Shown in pieces: positions 8,904 through 17,246 of a DNA stretch of 64,000 nucleotides. Every line of letters begins with the position of its first letter. The first letter of the stretch is position 1. The stretch spans positions 558,001 to 622,000 of the forward strand of contig CP002084.1 in assembly GCA_000143165.1 (NCBI GenBank), given 5' to 3'. The notes beneath the pieces were generated by a model, which saw only the letters and a program-made list of their open reading frames with translations, made no database searches and was not told the origin of the DNA. This DNA is from Dehalogenimonas lykanthroporepellens BL-DC-9 (lineage in GTDB: Bacteria; Chloroflexota; Dehalococcoidia; Dehalococcoidales; Dehalococcoidaceae). The translations under genes and the position numbers were made by a program.

Positions 8904-9497
8904 TCAATCGGCCAGAAATATGCGGCGCATCAATCCCAGCAACCAGTCGATAAAGAACCCGGCCAGGTGGAACAACCATCTGACCGCCAGTGCCGCCAGG
9001 AATGCTATGGCGGCGCCGCCGACGATATCCAGCGGGTAATACATGCCGGCATAAATCCGGGCCATGGAATGAAGACACGCCGCCGCCAGGAAAAACCAGC
9101 CGGCCTTGCGGTTGCCCAGCATTGTCGCCGCGGCTACGGCGAAGAGCACTGCTGCCGAGTTAGCCGGGAACGAGGAATCGGTCGGCTGATACAGCAGGAC
9201 GTTGATCGGCAATTCATCGAAGGGACGGGCCCGGTAGATAACCTGGTTAAGAATGCCGACAATTCCACTGGCGATACCCAGTGAGACCATTGCCTGGAGG
9301 GACAGTCGCTGGTTGATGGCCCGGCGCCCCGGTTCAGCCGAACTCAGCCAGAGGAACAGAATGCCCAGGGTGGCCCCGATGACGAGAAAATAGTCGTTGG
9401 CCAGTCCCCTAAACAACTCATCCAGGATTGGAATATGCCCCGACCAGGAATTGATGAGAAGCGCCAGTTCCTGGTCGAGTTCGATCAGGACTTCCAA
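8904..9497 (-). CDS. PAP2-fold membrane protein lacking canonical catalytic residues
   Basis: A 197-aa multi-helix protein with clear phosphatidic-acid-phosphatase-2 architecture. Motif 1 reads YRARPFDE (Arg91-Pro92), motif 2 SSFPANSAAVLFA, motif 3 ARIYAGMYYPLDIVGG. The active-site residues differ: the motif-1 Lys position is Asn84, the motif-2 PSGH is PANS (His to Ser114), and the motif-3 His is Tyr153, while Asp157 is kept. True PAP2 enzymes (such as undecaprenyl-pyrophosphate phosphatase BcrC) need both histidines, so this is probably not a normal phosphatase. The coding frame is intact. It overlaps the upstream membrane gene by 13 nt. Confidence 0.85.
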   Translation of the reverse strand: MEVLIELDQELALLINSWSGHIPILDELFRGLANDYFLVIGATLGILFLWLSSAEPGRRAINQRLSLQAMVSLGIASGIVGILNQVIYRARPFDELPINVLLYQPTDSSFPANSAAVLFAVAAATMLGNRKAGWFFLAAACLHSMARIYAGMYYPLDIVGGAAIAFLAALAVRWLFHLAGFFIDWLLGLMRRIFLAD

Positions 9498-9871
9498 AAT
9501 CGGCTCCTTATGGCATGAATAAAGGTGGTTCGCTTCAGCGCTTCCAGTCCTTCAGTACTGGTCGGGCGGTCTGCCGGCATTCTGCGGTTGGTAATCAAAC
9601 CAAGGATGACGGTGAAGGCGGCCGCCGCGGCCACCGCCAGAGAGAAGAGTCCTGCCTGCTGAGCGCCTTCTATTACGCCGGTGGGGTTGCGGTCGTTCCA
9701 GGTAAAAAACAGGATGCCGGAAATCAGGAGACAGGGCACAGCCACCAGGCAGGCGACTAACCGACTGCCGCCGAGGTATAAACCGCGCAGGCCAGCCCGG
9801 ACGGCACCCAGCTGGATGACCGCCAGGGCGGCAATGAAGACCGATAGCAGATATTCTAAAGTCAGATTCAA
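9485..9871 (-). CDS. Hypothetical three-helix membrane protein
   Basis: I do not recognise this 128-aa family. Three hydrophobic segments are visible (about residues 7-27, 36-56 and 73-93), followed by a basic C-terminal tail (RTTFIHAIRSRFWKS). It overlaps the PAP2-fold gene by 13 nt, so the two are probably translated together and may act in the same membrane. Confidence 0.65.
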   Translation of the reverse strand: MNLTLEYLLSVFIAALAVIQLGAVRAGLRGLYLGGSRLVACLVAVPCLLISGILFFTWNDRNPTGVIEGAQQAGLFSLAVAAAAAFTVILGLITNRRMPADRPTSTEGLEALKRTTFIHAIRSRFWKS

Positions 9872-9909
9872 TGGTTTGTCAGGAGTCCGGCATTTCGGTG
9901 ATGGGTAAT

Positions 9910-10137
9910 TCAGGCCGAGTTGTTACAGAACCAGCAGATGACCTCGCAGTCATCTACTTCCTTGACGAACTTGCCGCTCTTGCTGGCGGCGACCCAGCCG
10001 CCGGGGCCGCTTTCCGCCCGGCGCTCCCATGCCAGCGGCCGGTTGCATCGGCCGAAGTGCCGGTGAGTGCCGCGAACGCATTCGCACCGTCCGGAAGACC
10101 TTATCCAGGCCTGCTGTACGATGTTAGTGGAAAACAT
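9910..10137 (-). CDS. Small Cys-rich protein resembling an HNH/zinc-finger fragment
   Basis: A 75-aa protein with AWIRSSGRCECVRGTHRHFG and RCNRPLAWERR, a start seen in small bacterial HNH-type zinc proteins, then GGWVAASKSG and a C-terminal CEVICWFCNNS. Cysteines plus histidines could bind zinc, but the catalytic HNH histidines are not evident. A TATAAT box lies about 30 nt upstream on the minus strand and AGGA precedes the ATG. It is divergent from the tubulin-like gene. No function assigned. Confidence 0.6.
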   Translation of the reverse strand: MFSTNIVQQAWIRSSGRCECVRGTHRHFGRCNRPLAWERRAESGPGGWVAASKSGKFVKEVDDCEVICWFCNNSA

Positions 10138-10302
10138 AGGCTATCCTGTCCGTCATTCAGGCCCGATTATAACACCTGAAGCCTACTTTTGTAACCGCGA
10201 AGCGGACGATATGGACTATCGGTACCGGTTTTCACTCACCGGCGGTTTGTGCTACAATCGCCACGATTCAGAGTTTTTGCGTCTTCGGGACGGAGGGATA
10301 TT

Positions 10303-11472
10303 ATGAAATTAATGGTTGTGGGTTGTGGTCAGTGCGGCGGCCGGATAGCCGATCAGTTCGCCAAACTGAACCGCGTTGCCCATGTCAGACGCGGCGTGGA
10401 TATCGCCACCAATGTACTGGCGGTCAACTCCGATGTGGCCGACCTTTCCGGGCTGGAGCATATACGCTCCGACTACCAGCATCGCGTACTCATTGGCGCT
10501 CAGAAGACTTCGGGGCACGGCGTGGGTAAAATCAATGAAATGGGCGCCGAAATCGCCCGGGACGATGGCGACAAGCTCATCCAGGCCATCAAGAACTCTC
10601 CCAATTTCGGCGAGACGGATGCTTTCCTGCTGATTGCCGGGGCGGCCGGCGGTACCGGTTCCGGTTCCATCTCGGTGCTGTCCCAGCAGATAAAGGAACG
10701 CTTCCCGGAGAAACCGGTGTACAACATGCTGGTTCTGCCTTTTGCCTATGAAGAGGCCACTGAGGAACGCTCCGTATTCAATGTCGGCATCTGCCTCAAG
10801 TCGTGCTATCTGGTGGCCGACGCCATTTTCCTGGTGGATAACCAGCGTTTCATCAAAGCCAGCCACTCACTCCGGGCTAACCTGGATAAGATTAACTATC
10901 ACATGGTCAAGCCGTTCTATAATCTGCTGTGCGCCGGTGAGGAAAAGAACCCCAAGTATATCGGCTCCAAGGTCATGGACGGCGGCGATATCATCCAGAC
11001 CCTGTCCGGCTGGACAGTCATCGGCTTCGGCCAGACCAAGACGCCTAACCTGAAATTCCGGCGCAACGCCGATTTCCGGGATCAGAGCAACGAGGTGCGC
11101 AAGGGCGCCGAGGCCATCAACGCCGCCCTGGCCGACCTGTCGCTTCGGTGCAATCCCACTGACGCCAAGCGTGGTCTCTACCTGCTGACTGCTTCTCAGT
11201 CTGACATGAGCATGGATCTCATCAACGAGATGTCGGGCGCCCTTAAAGGCATGGCCACCGAGGCGACCATCCGCACCGGGGACTATCCGCGCGGCGATAA
11301 GACACTGGACGTGACCGTGGTGCTGTCCGAGCTGGTCAACTCCAGCCGGGTCATGGATTACTTTTCCAAGACCATTTCTTACATCAATAATTCCCGGCGC
11401 CGCCAGTCGGGGCTGGAATACGGCTTCCGGGGTGTGGAGGAATCCTTCAAGGACATTCCGTCATTGCTCTAG
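10303..11472 (+). CDS. CetZ-like tubulin/FtsZ-superfamily GTPase
   Basis: A 389-aa cytoskeletal GTPase. The N-terminus MKLMVVGCGQCGGRIAD is the nucleotide-binding start typical of CetZ/FtsZ proteins, and the tubulin signature GAAGGTGSG is at residues 113-121. KVMDGGDIIQTLSG (about 223-236) corresponds to the T7 catalytic loop region and looks more like archaeal CetZ than bacterial FtsZ. ATG 10303 is chosen for its GGAGGG ribosome site; a start at 10249 would add non-homologous residues. It is expected to polymerise with GTP; a role in cell shape rather than division is only inference. A perfect 15-bp hairpin terminator follows, shared with the convergent coiled-coil gene. Confidence 0.85.
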   Translation: MKLMVVGCGQCGGRIADQFAKLNRVAHVRRGVDIATNVLAVNSDVADLSGLEHIRSDYQHRVLIGAQKTSGHGVGKINEMGAEIARDDGDKLIQAIKNSPNFGETDAFLLIAGAAGGTGSGSISVLSQQIKERFPEKPVYNMLVLPFAYEEATEERSVFNVGICLKSCYLVADAIFLVDNQRFIKASHSLRANLDKINYHMVKPFYNLLCAGEEKNPKYIGSKVMDGGDIIQTLSGWTVIGFGQTKTPNLKFRRNADFRDQSNEVRKGAEAINAALADLSLRCNPTDAKRGLYLLTASQSDMSMDLINEMSGALKGMATEATIRTGDYPRGDKTLDVTVVLSELVNSSRVMDYFSKTISYINNSRRRQSGLEYGFRGVEESFKDIPSLL

Positions 11473-11494
11473 GTTTTTAGAATACCGAAATGGA

Positions 11495-11527
11495 AAAAGG
11501 GCTGACCTGTTGCAGGTCAGCCCTTTT
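11495..11527. terminator. Bidirectional intrinsic terminator
   Basis: Perfect 15-bp inverted repeat: AAAAGGGCTGACCTG at 11495-11509, loop TTG, and its complement at 11513-11527. It has A/T runs on both sides, so it can stop both the tubulin-like gene (+) and the coiled-coil gene (-). Confidence 0.93.
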
Positions 11528-11530
11528 ATG

Positions 11531-13807
11531 TCACTCTTCGCGAGGTTCCGGCGGGCGGTTCTGCGCTTCCTTGAACATCTGCTCCAGCATTTCCATGCGA
11601 TTCTTGAGTGATTCCCGGGGCGGGGCCGGTGTTGTTTCTCCGGACTCGGGTTCAGCGGCCGGCGGTTTTTCCGGCACTGGTTCCGGTTTGGGCGGAGGCG
11701 GTTCCCGACGCGGTCGCCGGGCAATCTCGGCAGGCGGCTTGCCGATTTCCTCGGCGGTTTCGGCCAGGATGCGTTCGTTGACGCTACCGATATCGCTGGC
11801 GCTTTGAACAATATCCTGGAAAGTGGCTATCCAGGAGCGAGCCGCTTCCTGAGCGGCGCGACGGGCGGCTTTGACCGCGTCACGGGCGGCTTTGGTGCCG
11901 GCTTGACTGGCATCGGCGGCTTCCTGCATCAGTTGCTCCATGCGAGCGATGGTTTCTTTCGACGAAGCGGCTGAGCGTTCCGCCATCTCCCGGGTGGTTC
12001 GGCTCTGCTCTTCCAGTTGCGCGATGCGTTCTGACATGACGTCTATCATCTCGGTAACGGTGCGTTTTGACTCTTCGGTTATTGCCGCTACCCGGTCGAT
12101 GGCTTCCTGAGATGAGCGGGCGGCGGCCGACGCCGCGTCGGCCGCCGCCTTGCCGGCTTCATCGGCTCTGGAGGCCGCCATTCGGGCGTCGGCCCCAGCG
12201 TGGTCTGCCGCTTCGCGGGCAGAGCGGGCGGCTTCTTCCGCCCGGTTGATAGCTTCGGCGGCCTGGGTAACGCAGTTCGCCGAAGCCTGTTCAGCACTTT
12301 GAACCGCGTTTTCGGCGGCCTTGACCGCCATGTGAGCGGCCTTGTCGGCGGCTTGTTTGGCTTCCTCGCCGGCGGTCTCGGCGCGTTGCATTGCCTGATT
12401 GGACAGGGAAACGGCTCGCTCGCCGGCCGCCTGAGCCGATAAGGATATTGCCTCGGCGGTCTTGATAGCTTTTTCATAATTCCGGGAATAGCCGGAAATG
12501 CTGTTTTCGGTCTGTTTGGCCAGGGTTTCGACCCGCTTGATGACCTCACGGGATTTCAACTCCACGGATTCGGCCGACCGCCGGGCGTCGGTTGCCGCTG
12601 ATTCGGCGCCGGCAACACCGGTGGAGGCCTGGTCGGCGGCGGTAGCCGCCTCAGCGGCCAGCCGGGCTGATTCTTCGGCGGCTTCCCTGACTTGTCGGGT
12701 TAAATTTTCGGCCTTTTCGATGGCCGCACTGGAAGCGGTTATGCTGTCACGGCTTGCGGCGTCGGCGGCGGTTATGGCCTTGTTGGAGGCCTCGATGGCT
12801 TCACGAGAGGCTTTTTCGGCTGATTCCCGGGCGGCCTGAGCGGCGGCCTCCGCCGTACCCGCGGCCTGCTCTGAAACGGCAACAGCCCTTTTACCGGCGG
12901 CGGTGGCTTCAGCGCCGGCGTCGGCGGCGATTTTGGCGGCTTGCTCGAATTGCCGGGAATAGGCGGCCGCTGAATCCCGGATTTCACCGGCGATGGCTTC
13001 AGCCCGGCGCAGGGCTTCGGCGGCCTGTTTTTCAGCGGTCGCAACGGCGGCCGCGGCTTCGGCTTTGGCTTTGTCCAGCGCTGAGCGTGTCTCAGCCATG
13101 GTGCTTTCGGTGAATCGATCCGTTTGCTTACGCATTTCAGCGGTAGCTCGCTCTGTTTCAGCGATGGCTTCGGCGGTTGAGCGGCGGGCATTTTCGATGG
13201 CTTCGTCCACGCCGGCTCGCGCCCGGTTGACAGCTTCGGCCGTTTCCTGAGCGGTGCGGGTAGCCGCCGACCGCGCTTCTTCGGCCGCGGTCATGGCTGT
13301 CTCGGCGGTGGCCAGGGCACTGGCGGCGTCCTCGCCGATGCTCCTGGCGGCGGCCTTGGCCTCGTTTAGCGCCTTCTGCGCTTCCTTGCCGGCGGCTTCG
13401 GCCTGTCCCTTCAATTCCTTGACGGTGGCTTCGGCATTTCTGGCGGCTTCGCGGTAGGAGCGGTTCAGTTCATCGGCATCGGCCGAAGCAACGGCTACGG
13501 CTCCTTCGGCGCGACGGATTGCCTCTTCGAATACCGAAGTATTCTTTTCAGCGCTTTCACGGGCTTTGCGAGCCGCTTCTTCCGCTTGGGCGATGGCTTT
13601 TTCATAATTTTTGGCGTAGTTTTTGGCGGTGTCGTCGGCAACCTTAACCGCTTTTTCCGCCTGTTTGACCGCTTCCCGGGACTGCTTTTCGGCGTTGTCC
13701 ACGATGGTGCGGGCGGTGCGGGCCAGGTCATTAGCTTCACGGACGGCCTCCCGGGAGGCTGCGGCCGACCGGTCGCCGGCGGATTGGAGTTCATCTTTTT
13801 CGGTCAT
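11531..13807 (-). CDS. Giant alanine-rich coiled-coil protein
   Basis: A 758-aa protein made almost entirely of Ala, Glu, Lys, Arg and Ser, forming one continuous predicted coiled coil from about residue 10 to 685, then a Pro/Glu-rich tail (about 690-730) and a short helix. No membrane segment or enzyme motif is seen. A motif of the form Y-[AS]-[KR]-[NQ]-[YF]-E-[KQ]-A recurs near residues 64, 283 and 440, marking internal repeats. The ATG at 13807 follows GGGGG. It is convergent with the CetZ-like gene, which suggests, but does not prove, a cytoskeletal or scaffold role. Confidence 0.85.
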   Translation of the reverse strand: MTEKDELQSAGDRSAAASREAVREANDLARTARTIVDNAEKQSREAVKQAEKAVKVADDTAKNYAKNYEKAIAQAEEAARKARESAEKNTSVFEEAIRRAEGAVAVASADADELNRSYREAARNAEATVKELKGQAEAAGKEAQKALNEAKAAARSIGEDAASALATAETAMTAAEEARSAATRTAQETAEAVNRARAGVDEAIENARRSTAEAIAETERATAEMRKQTDRFTESTMAETRSALDKAKAEAAAAVATAEKQAAEALRRAEAIAGEIRDSAAAYSRQFEQAAKIAADAGAEATAAGKRAVAVSEQAAGTAEAAAQAARESAEKASREAIEASNKAITAADAASRDSITASSAAIEKAENLTRQVREAAEESARLAAEAATAADQASTGVAGAESAATDARRSAESVELKSREVIKRVETLAKQTENSISGYSRNYEKAIKTAEAISLSAQAAGERAVSLSNQAMQRAETAGEEAKQAADKAAHMAVKAAENAVQSAEQASANCVTQAAEAINRAEEAARSAREAADHAGADARMAASRADEAGKAAADAASAAARSSQEAIDRVAAITEESKRTVTEMIDVMSERIAQLEEQSRTTREMAERSAASSKETIARMEQLMQEAADASQAGTKAARDAVKAARRAAQEAARSWIATFQDIVQSASDIGSVNERILAETAEEIGKPPAEIARRPRREPPPPKPEPVPEKPPAAEPESGETTPAPPRESLKNRMEMLEQMFKEAQNRPPEPREE

Positions 13808-13848
13808 ATTGCCCCCTTTTGCGACGGTATAGCGGTTGACTTGGGGTA

Positions 13849-13877
13849 ATTGTAACCGAGGATTTCAGGCTTGGCAA
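13849..13877 (-). promoter_or_regulatory. Promoter of the coiled-coil gene
   Basis: On the minus strand, TTGCCA (13877-13872), a 17-nt spacer, and TACAAT (13854-13849). The leader would be about 35 nt and includes a G-rich ribosome site. Confidence 0.75.
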
Positions 13878-13879
13878 AC

Positions 13880-13898
13880 AAAAAACCGCTATCAGCGG
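13880..13898 (-). terminator. Intrinsic terminator of rlmN
   Basis: On the minus strand a 5-bp hairpin (CCGCT-GAT-AGCGG) followed by six T. The rlmN stop codon lies inside the hairpin. It closes the surE-to-rlmN block just before the promoter of the coiled-coil gene. Confidence 0.7.
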
Positions 13899-14917
13899 CG
13901 CGGGCGCAACTGGCCGCAGGCGGCTTCGATATCGGCGCCGCGGCGTACCCGGGCGGTGACTTCAAATCCGGCCGCTCGCAGACGATTCATGAAGCGTTCC
14001 ACCGTCGTTGCCGGGGAAGGCCGGAACGGGAGGTCATCGGTCGGGTTGAAGGGGATGAGGTTGATATGGAAGCCGGTACCTTCGAGGAGGACGGCCAGGG
14101 CTGAGGCGTCTTCCGGCCGGTCATTGACTCCGTCGAGCAGGCAGTATTCCACGGTCAGGCGGCGGCCGGTCAGGGCGAAGTGTTCTCTTCCGGCAGTGAC
14201 GATTTCCGCCGGGGTGGAGCGTAGTCCTGGTATAAGGCGGCGCCGGGTAACTTCGTCCGGGGTATGCAGGGACAAGGCCAGTGTCACCGGCAGATTTTCC
14301 CGCGCCAGCCGGAGGATGCCCGGCACATGGCCGATGGTGCTGACGGTCAGGTGGCGGGCGGCTATGCCGACTTCATCACGGAGCAGATGCAGGGCTTTGA
14401 CCGTGGCGTCGTAATTGAGCAGGGGCTCGCCCATACCCATGAAGGTGACATGATCTACCCGCCGTCCGGCTTCCCGGCTGACGGCCAGTACCTGGGCCAC
14501 GATTTCACCGGCGCTCAACTGGCGACGGTAACCGCCCTGACCGGTGGCGCAGAAGGCGCAACCGACGGGACAGCCGGCTTGAGTTGAGACACAGCACGAA
14601 TAGCGGTCATGGTATGGCAGGCCGACGGTTTCGACCTGCTCCCCGTCGGCGAATTCCAGCAGTAGTTTGAGTGTACCGTCGTCGCTCTGGCGGCGGGTGA
14701 TAACGACAGGGCGTCCGGTGGGATAGCACTCAGCCAGGCGGTAGCGGAAGGCCGCCGGCAGATTGGTCATCTCTGCAATGGCGGCGGCGTCTCGGTGGTA
14801 CAGCCACTCTGCCAGCTGGTTACCGCGGAAAGCCGACTGACCGAGTGTTTCGGCCAGCTGACGCAGTTCGGCGGTATTCATCCCCAGCAGGGTTCGTGTG
14901 GTTTCCGGTTTATCCAT
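13892..14917 (-). CDS. rlmN: 23S rRNA/tRNA adenine-C2 methyltransferase
   Basis: Radical-SAM dual-specificity enzyme that methylates C2 of A2503 in 23S rRNA (and A37 in some tRNAs). The cluster-binding motif is GCPVGCAFCATG, followed by FMGMGEPLLNYD and SLHTPDEVTRRRLIPG (family reads SLHA). A C-terminal Cys needed for the methylation intermediate is expected in the family; AACGQLRPRR supplies one near the end. The 341-aa length is usual. It starts 9 nt after cbiA and is the last gene of the leftward block. Confidence 0.95.
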   Translation of the reverse strand: MDKPETTRTLLGMNTAELRQLAETLGQSAFRGNQLAEWLYHRDAAAIAEMTNLPAAFRYRLAECYPTGRPVVITRRQSDDGTLKLLLEFADGEQVETVGLPYHDRYSCCVSTQAGCPVGCAFCATGQGGYRRQLSAGEIVAQVLAVSREAGRRVDHVTFMGMGEPLLNYDATVKALHLLRDEVGIAARHLTVSTIGHVPGILRLARENLPVTLALSLHTPDEVTRRRLIPGLRSTPAEIVTAGREHFALTGRRLTVEYCLLDGVNDRPEDASALAVLLEGTGFHINLIPFNPTDDLPFRPSPATTVERFMNRLRAAGFEVTARVRRGADIEAACGQLRPRR

Positions 14918-14926
14918 AATCAGCGG

Positions 14927-16312
14927 TCATCCGGTTTCAGGCGGGCGGCAACAGGCGATGAAACGCCGCGCCAGGCCGGCGTCCGAGCCGAAGTGAAGGT
15001 GGAGGTAACTGGCCAGCAGGTTATTCTCAGGCCCGAGGACAAAGCCTTCCAGTTGTTCCCGCGGCTCGATGACCCGGTAGGCGGCCACACTCTCAGTCGG
15101 TTCATCCAGGAGCGACCAGTGAAACATATGTCCCCGGAGACGCTGGCCCGGTTCGGCCAGGGGTGAGGCTTGGAGGGCTTGGGCGGTGGTATATCCCAGC
15201 CGCTGGAGGCGGCCCTGCATACGGCAGTAGCCGGGCAGGAGGCCGGCCATCTCGTAGGAGCGGCCTTCGAAATCGACGATGCCCTGGGTCAGATACATCA
15301 GGCCGCCGCATTCGGCGAAGACGGGCAGTCCGGCCGATACGGCGTCTTTAACGGCCTGCTTCATGGCGGTGTTGGCCTCCAGTTCACCGAGAAAGACCTC
15401 CGGAAAACCGCCGCCGAGATAGACGCCGCCGATGCCCTCGGGCAGGGCGGTGTCGTAAACCGGGCTGAAAAAGGCGATTGCGGCGCCCCAGGCTCGGAGC
15501 AGTTCGATATTGGCCTGGTAATAAAAATTGAAGGCGGCATCCCGGGCCACGGCGATACGGACGCGCGTTTCGACCGGCGAGGCCGGGAAAAGTACCGGCG
15601 AATCCGGCAGTTTGAAATCCGGCGCGCCGCCGGCCAGTTCCAGCAGACGGTCAAGGTCGATATGGGCTTCGATGAGGTCGCCGAGGGTATCCAGGAAACC
15701 GGAGGCATCCCCGCGTTCCACCGCCGGCACCAGTCCCAGGTGGCGTTCCGGCAGGGTGAGGTCGGCGTTCTTGGGCAGACTGCCGATGACCGGTATCCGG
15801 CATTTTTCTTCGATGGCGTTTTTAACTGTGGCCAGATGGCTGGGACTGCCCACCTGGTTCAGAATGATACCGGCAATTTTGACCCGCGGGTCGAAAGAAG
15901 CGAAGCCCAGCGCCATGGCGGCGGCGCTCTGGCCGGTTTTAGCCACATTGAGAATGAGAATGACAGGGGCGCCGGTTATCCGGGCGATGTGGGCGGTGGA
16001 GCCATCGCCGGCCGAAGCTCGATGGCCATCGAACAGCCCCATGACGCCCTCAATGAGGGCCAGGTCACGTTCCCGGTTGAAATAGCCGAAAAGTTCCCGG
16101 AGGTTCGGTTCGGGGAGCATCCAGGCGTCCAGGTTGTGGCAGTCAGTGGCGGCGGCGACGCCGAGGTAACCCGGGTCGATGTAATCCGGGCCGCACTTGA
16201 AAGGCTGAACCCGGAGGCCGCGTCGCTTCAGGGCATAAGTCAGCCCGGTGGCGATGGTGGTTTTGCCGACGCCCGAAGAGGTGCCGGCGATGACGATGCG
16301 AGGAATCTTCAT
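14927..16312 (-). CDS. cbiA: Cobyrinate a,c-diamide synthase
   Basis: Amidates carboxylates a and c of cobyrinate (or hydrogenobyrinate) with glutamine and ATP in corrinoid synthesis or salvage. The N-terminal P-loop synthetase domain has AGTSSGVGKTTIATGL and CGPDYIDPGYL; the C-terminal class-I glutaminase-like domain has the nucleophile Cys in FAECGGLMYL and a late His in GHMFHWSLLD. Length is 461 aa, normal. No other corrinoid gene is in the window. Organisms of this type depend on corrinoids for reductive dehalogenases, which fits, but the link is inference. Confidence 0.95.
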   Translation of the reverse strand: MKIPRIVIAGTSSGVGKTTIATGLTYALKRRGLRVQPFKCGPDYIDPGYLGVAAATDCHNLDAWMLPEPNLRELFGYFNRERDLALIEGVMGLFDGHRASAGDGSTAHIARITGAPVILILNVAKTGQSAAAMALGFASFDPRVKIAGIILNQVGSPSHLATVKNAIEEKCRIPVIGSLPKNADLTLPERHLGLVPAVERGDASGFLDTLGDLIEAHIDLDRLLELAGGAPDFKLPDSPVLFPASPVETRVRIAVARDAAFNFYYQANIELLRAWGAAIAFFSPVYDTALPEGIGGVYLGGGFPEVFLGELEANTAMKQAVKDAVSAGLPVFAECGGLMYLTQGIVDFEGRSYEMAGLLPGYCRMQGRLQRLGYTTAQALQASPLAEPGQRLRGHMFHWSLLDEPTESVAAYRVIEPREQLEGFVLGPENNLLASYLHLHFGSDAGLARRFIACCRPPETG

Positions 16313-16400
16313 GGTAATCCAATGGGCGCTGATTGGCGATGGCGCCGGCGCCGAATAATGAAGGTGACGAAGGGTATTATAGTCAGGTCAGGGTCAATTC

Positions 16401-17246
16401 TCAAAAAGCGGTCGACCCCAGCAGGGTATTGTCGATGAGACGGGTACGGCCCAGCCGGGCGGCCAGCGATACCAGCGCCGGGCGGTCGACGACAGCCAGT
16501 TCCTCCAGTGATGCGGCATCGGCCACGGAGAGGTATTCCGGTGTCACCGCCGGTTCAGCCGTGATAAGCCGGGTCATGGCGCTGAGGATGGTTTCGGCGT
16601 TTCGTTCGCCCCCGGCATGAAGTTCCTCTGCCAGGCACAGTGCCCGGTAGAGCACCGGCGCCGCCTGTCTTTCAGCTACGGTCAGGTAAGCGTTGCGGGA
16701 ACTCATGGCCAGGCCGTCCGCTTCCCGGACGGTGGGCATGTCGGTGACGGTCACCGGGACGTTGAGGTCATCGACCATCTTGCGGATGACGGCCAGTTGC
16801 TGGGCGTCCTTGCGACCGAAAAAGGCGCGGTCGGGCCGGGTCAGGTTGAAAAGCTTGAGAACGACGGTGGCGACGCCTTTGAAGTGGCCGGGCCGGGCTG
16901 AGCCTTCCAGCCGGTCGGCGATGGCGCCGGGGAGCACGAAGGTGTCGGTGCCGGGCGGGTACATCTCCAATGTTTCCGGCAGGAAAACGGCGTCGGCACC
17001 GGTCTGTTCCAGCAGTCCGAGGTCACTATCGGTGTCCCGCGGGTAGCGGGCAAAGTCCTCACCGGGGCCGAACTGGGTGGGATTGACGAAAATGGTGACG
17101 ATGGTATGGGCGCAACCGGTCAGTGAGGCCCGCACCAGCGACAGGTGACCTTCGTGGAGAAAGCCCATGGTGGGTATCAGACCGACCGTGCCGTCGAGGC
17201 GGTCCCGGTAACGGCGGATGGCGGCGATGGAGTTAAGTACTTCCAC
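16401..17246 (-). CDS. panC: Pantothenate synthetase
   Basis: Condenses pantoate and beta-alanine with ATP to pantothenate. Clear motifs: IPTMGFLHEGHLSLV, FVNPTQFGPGEDFARYPR, FFGRKDAQQL and MSSRNAYL. Length 281 aa matches the family. The start overlaps panB by 14 nt, showing co-translation. An 88-nt gap separates it from cbiA. Confidence 0.96.
   Translation of the reverse strand: MEVLNSIAAIRRYRDRLDGTVGLIPTMGFLHEGHLSLVRASLTGCAHTIVTIFVNPTQFGPGEDFARYPRDTDSDLGLLEQTGADAVFLPETLEMYPPGTDTFVLPGAIADRLEGSARPGHFKGVATVVLKLFNLTRPDRAFFGRKDAQQLAVIRKMVDDLNVPVTVTDMPTVREADGLAMSSRNAYLTVAERQAAPVLYRALCLAEELHAGGERNAETILSAMTRLITAEPAVTPEYLSVADAASLEELAVVDRPALVSLAARLGRTRLIDNTLLGSTAF

Noticed and set aside
11531-13807. 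Many long ORFs on the + strand across the coiled-coil gene
   Set aside because: They are shadows caused by the GC-rich, Ala-rich repeats; they lack homology-like motifs and ribosome sites.
15170-16438. 422-codon ORF opposite cbiA
   Set aside because: cbiA on the minus strand has all family motifs; the opposite frame reads as low-complexity text without recognisable domains.
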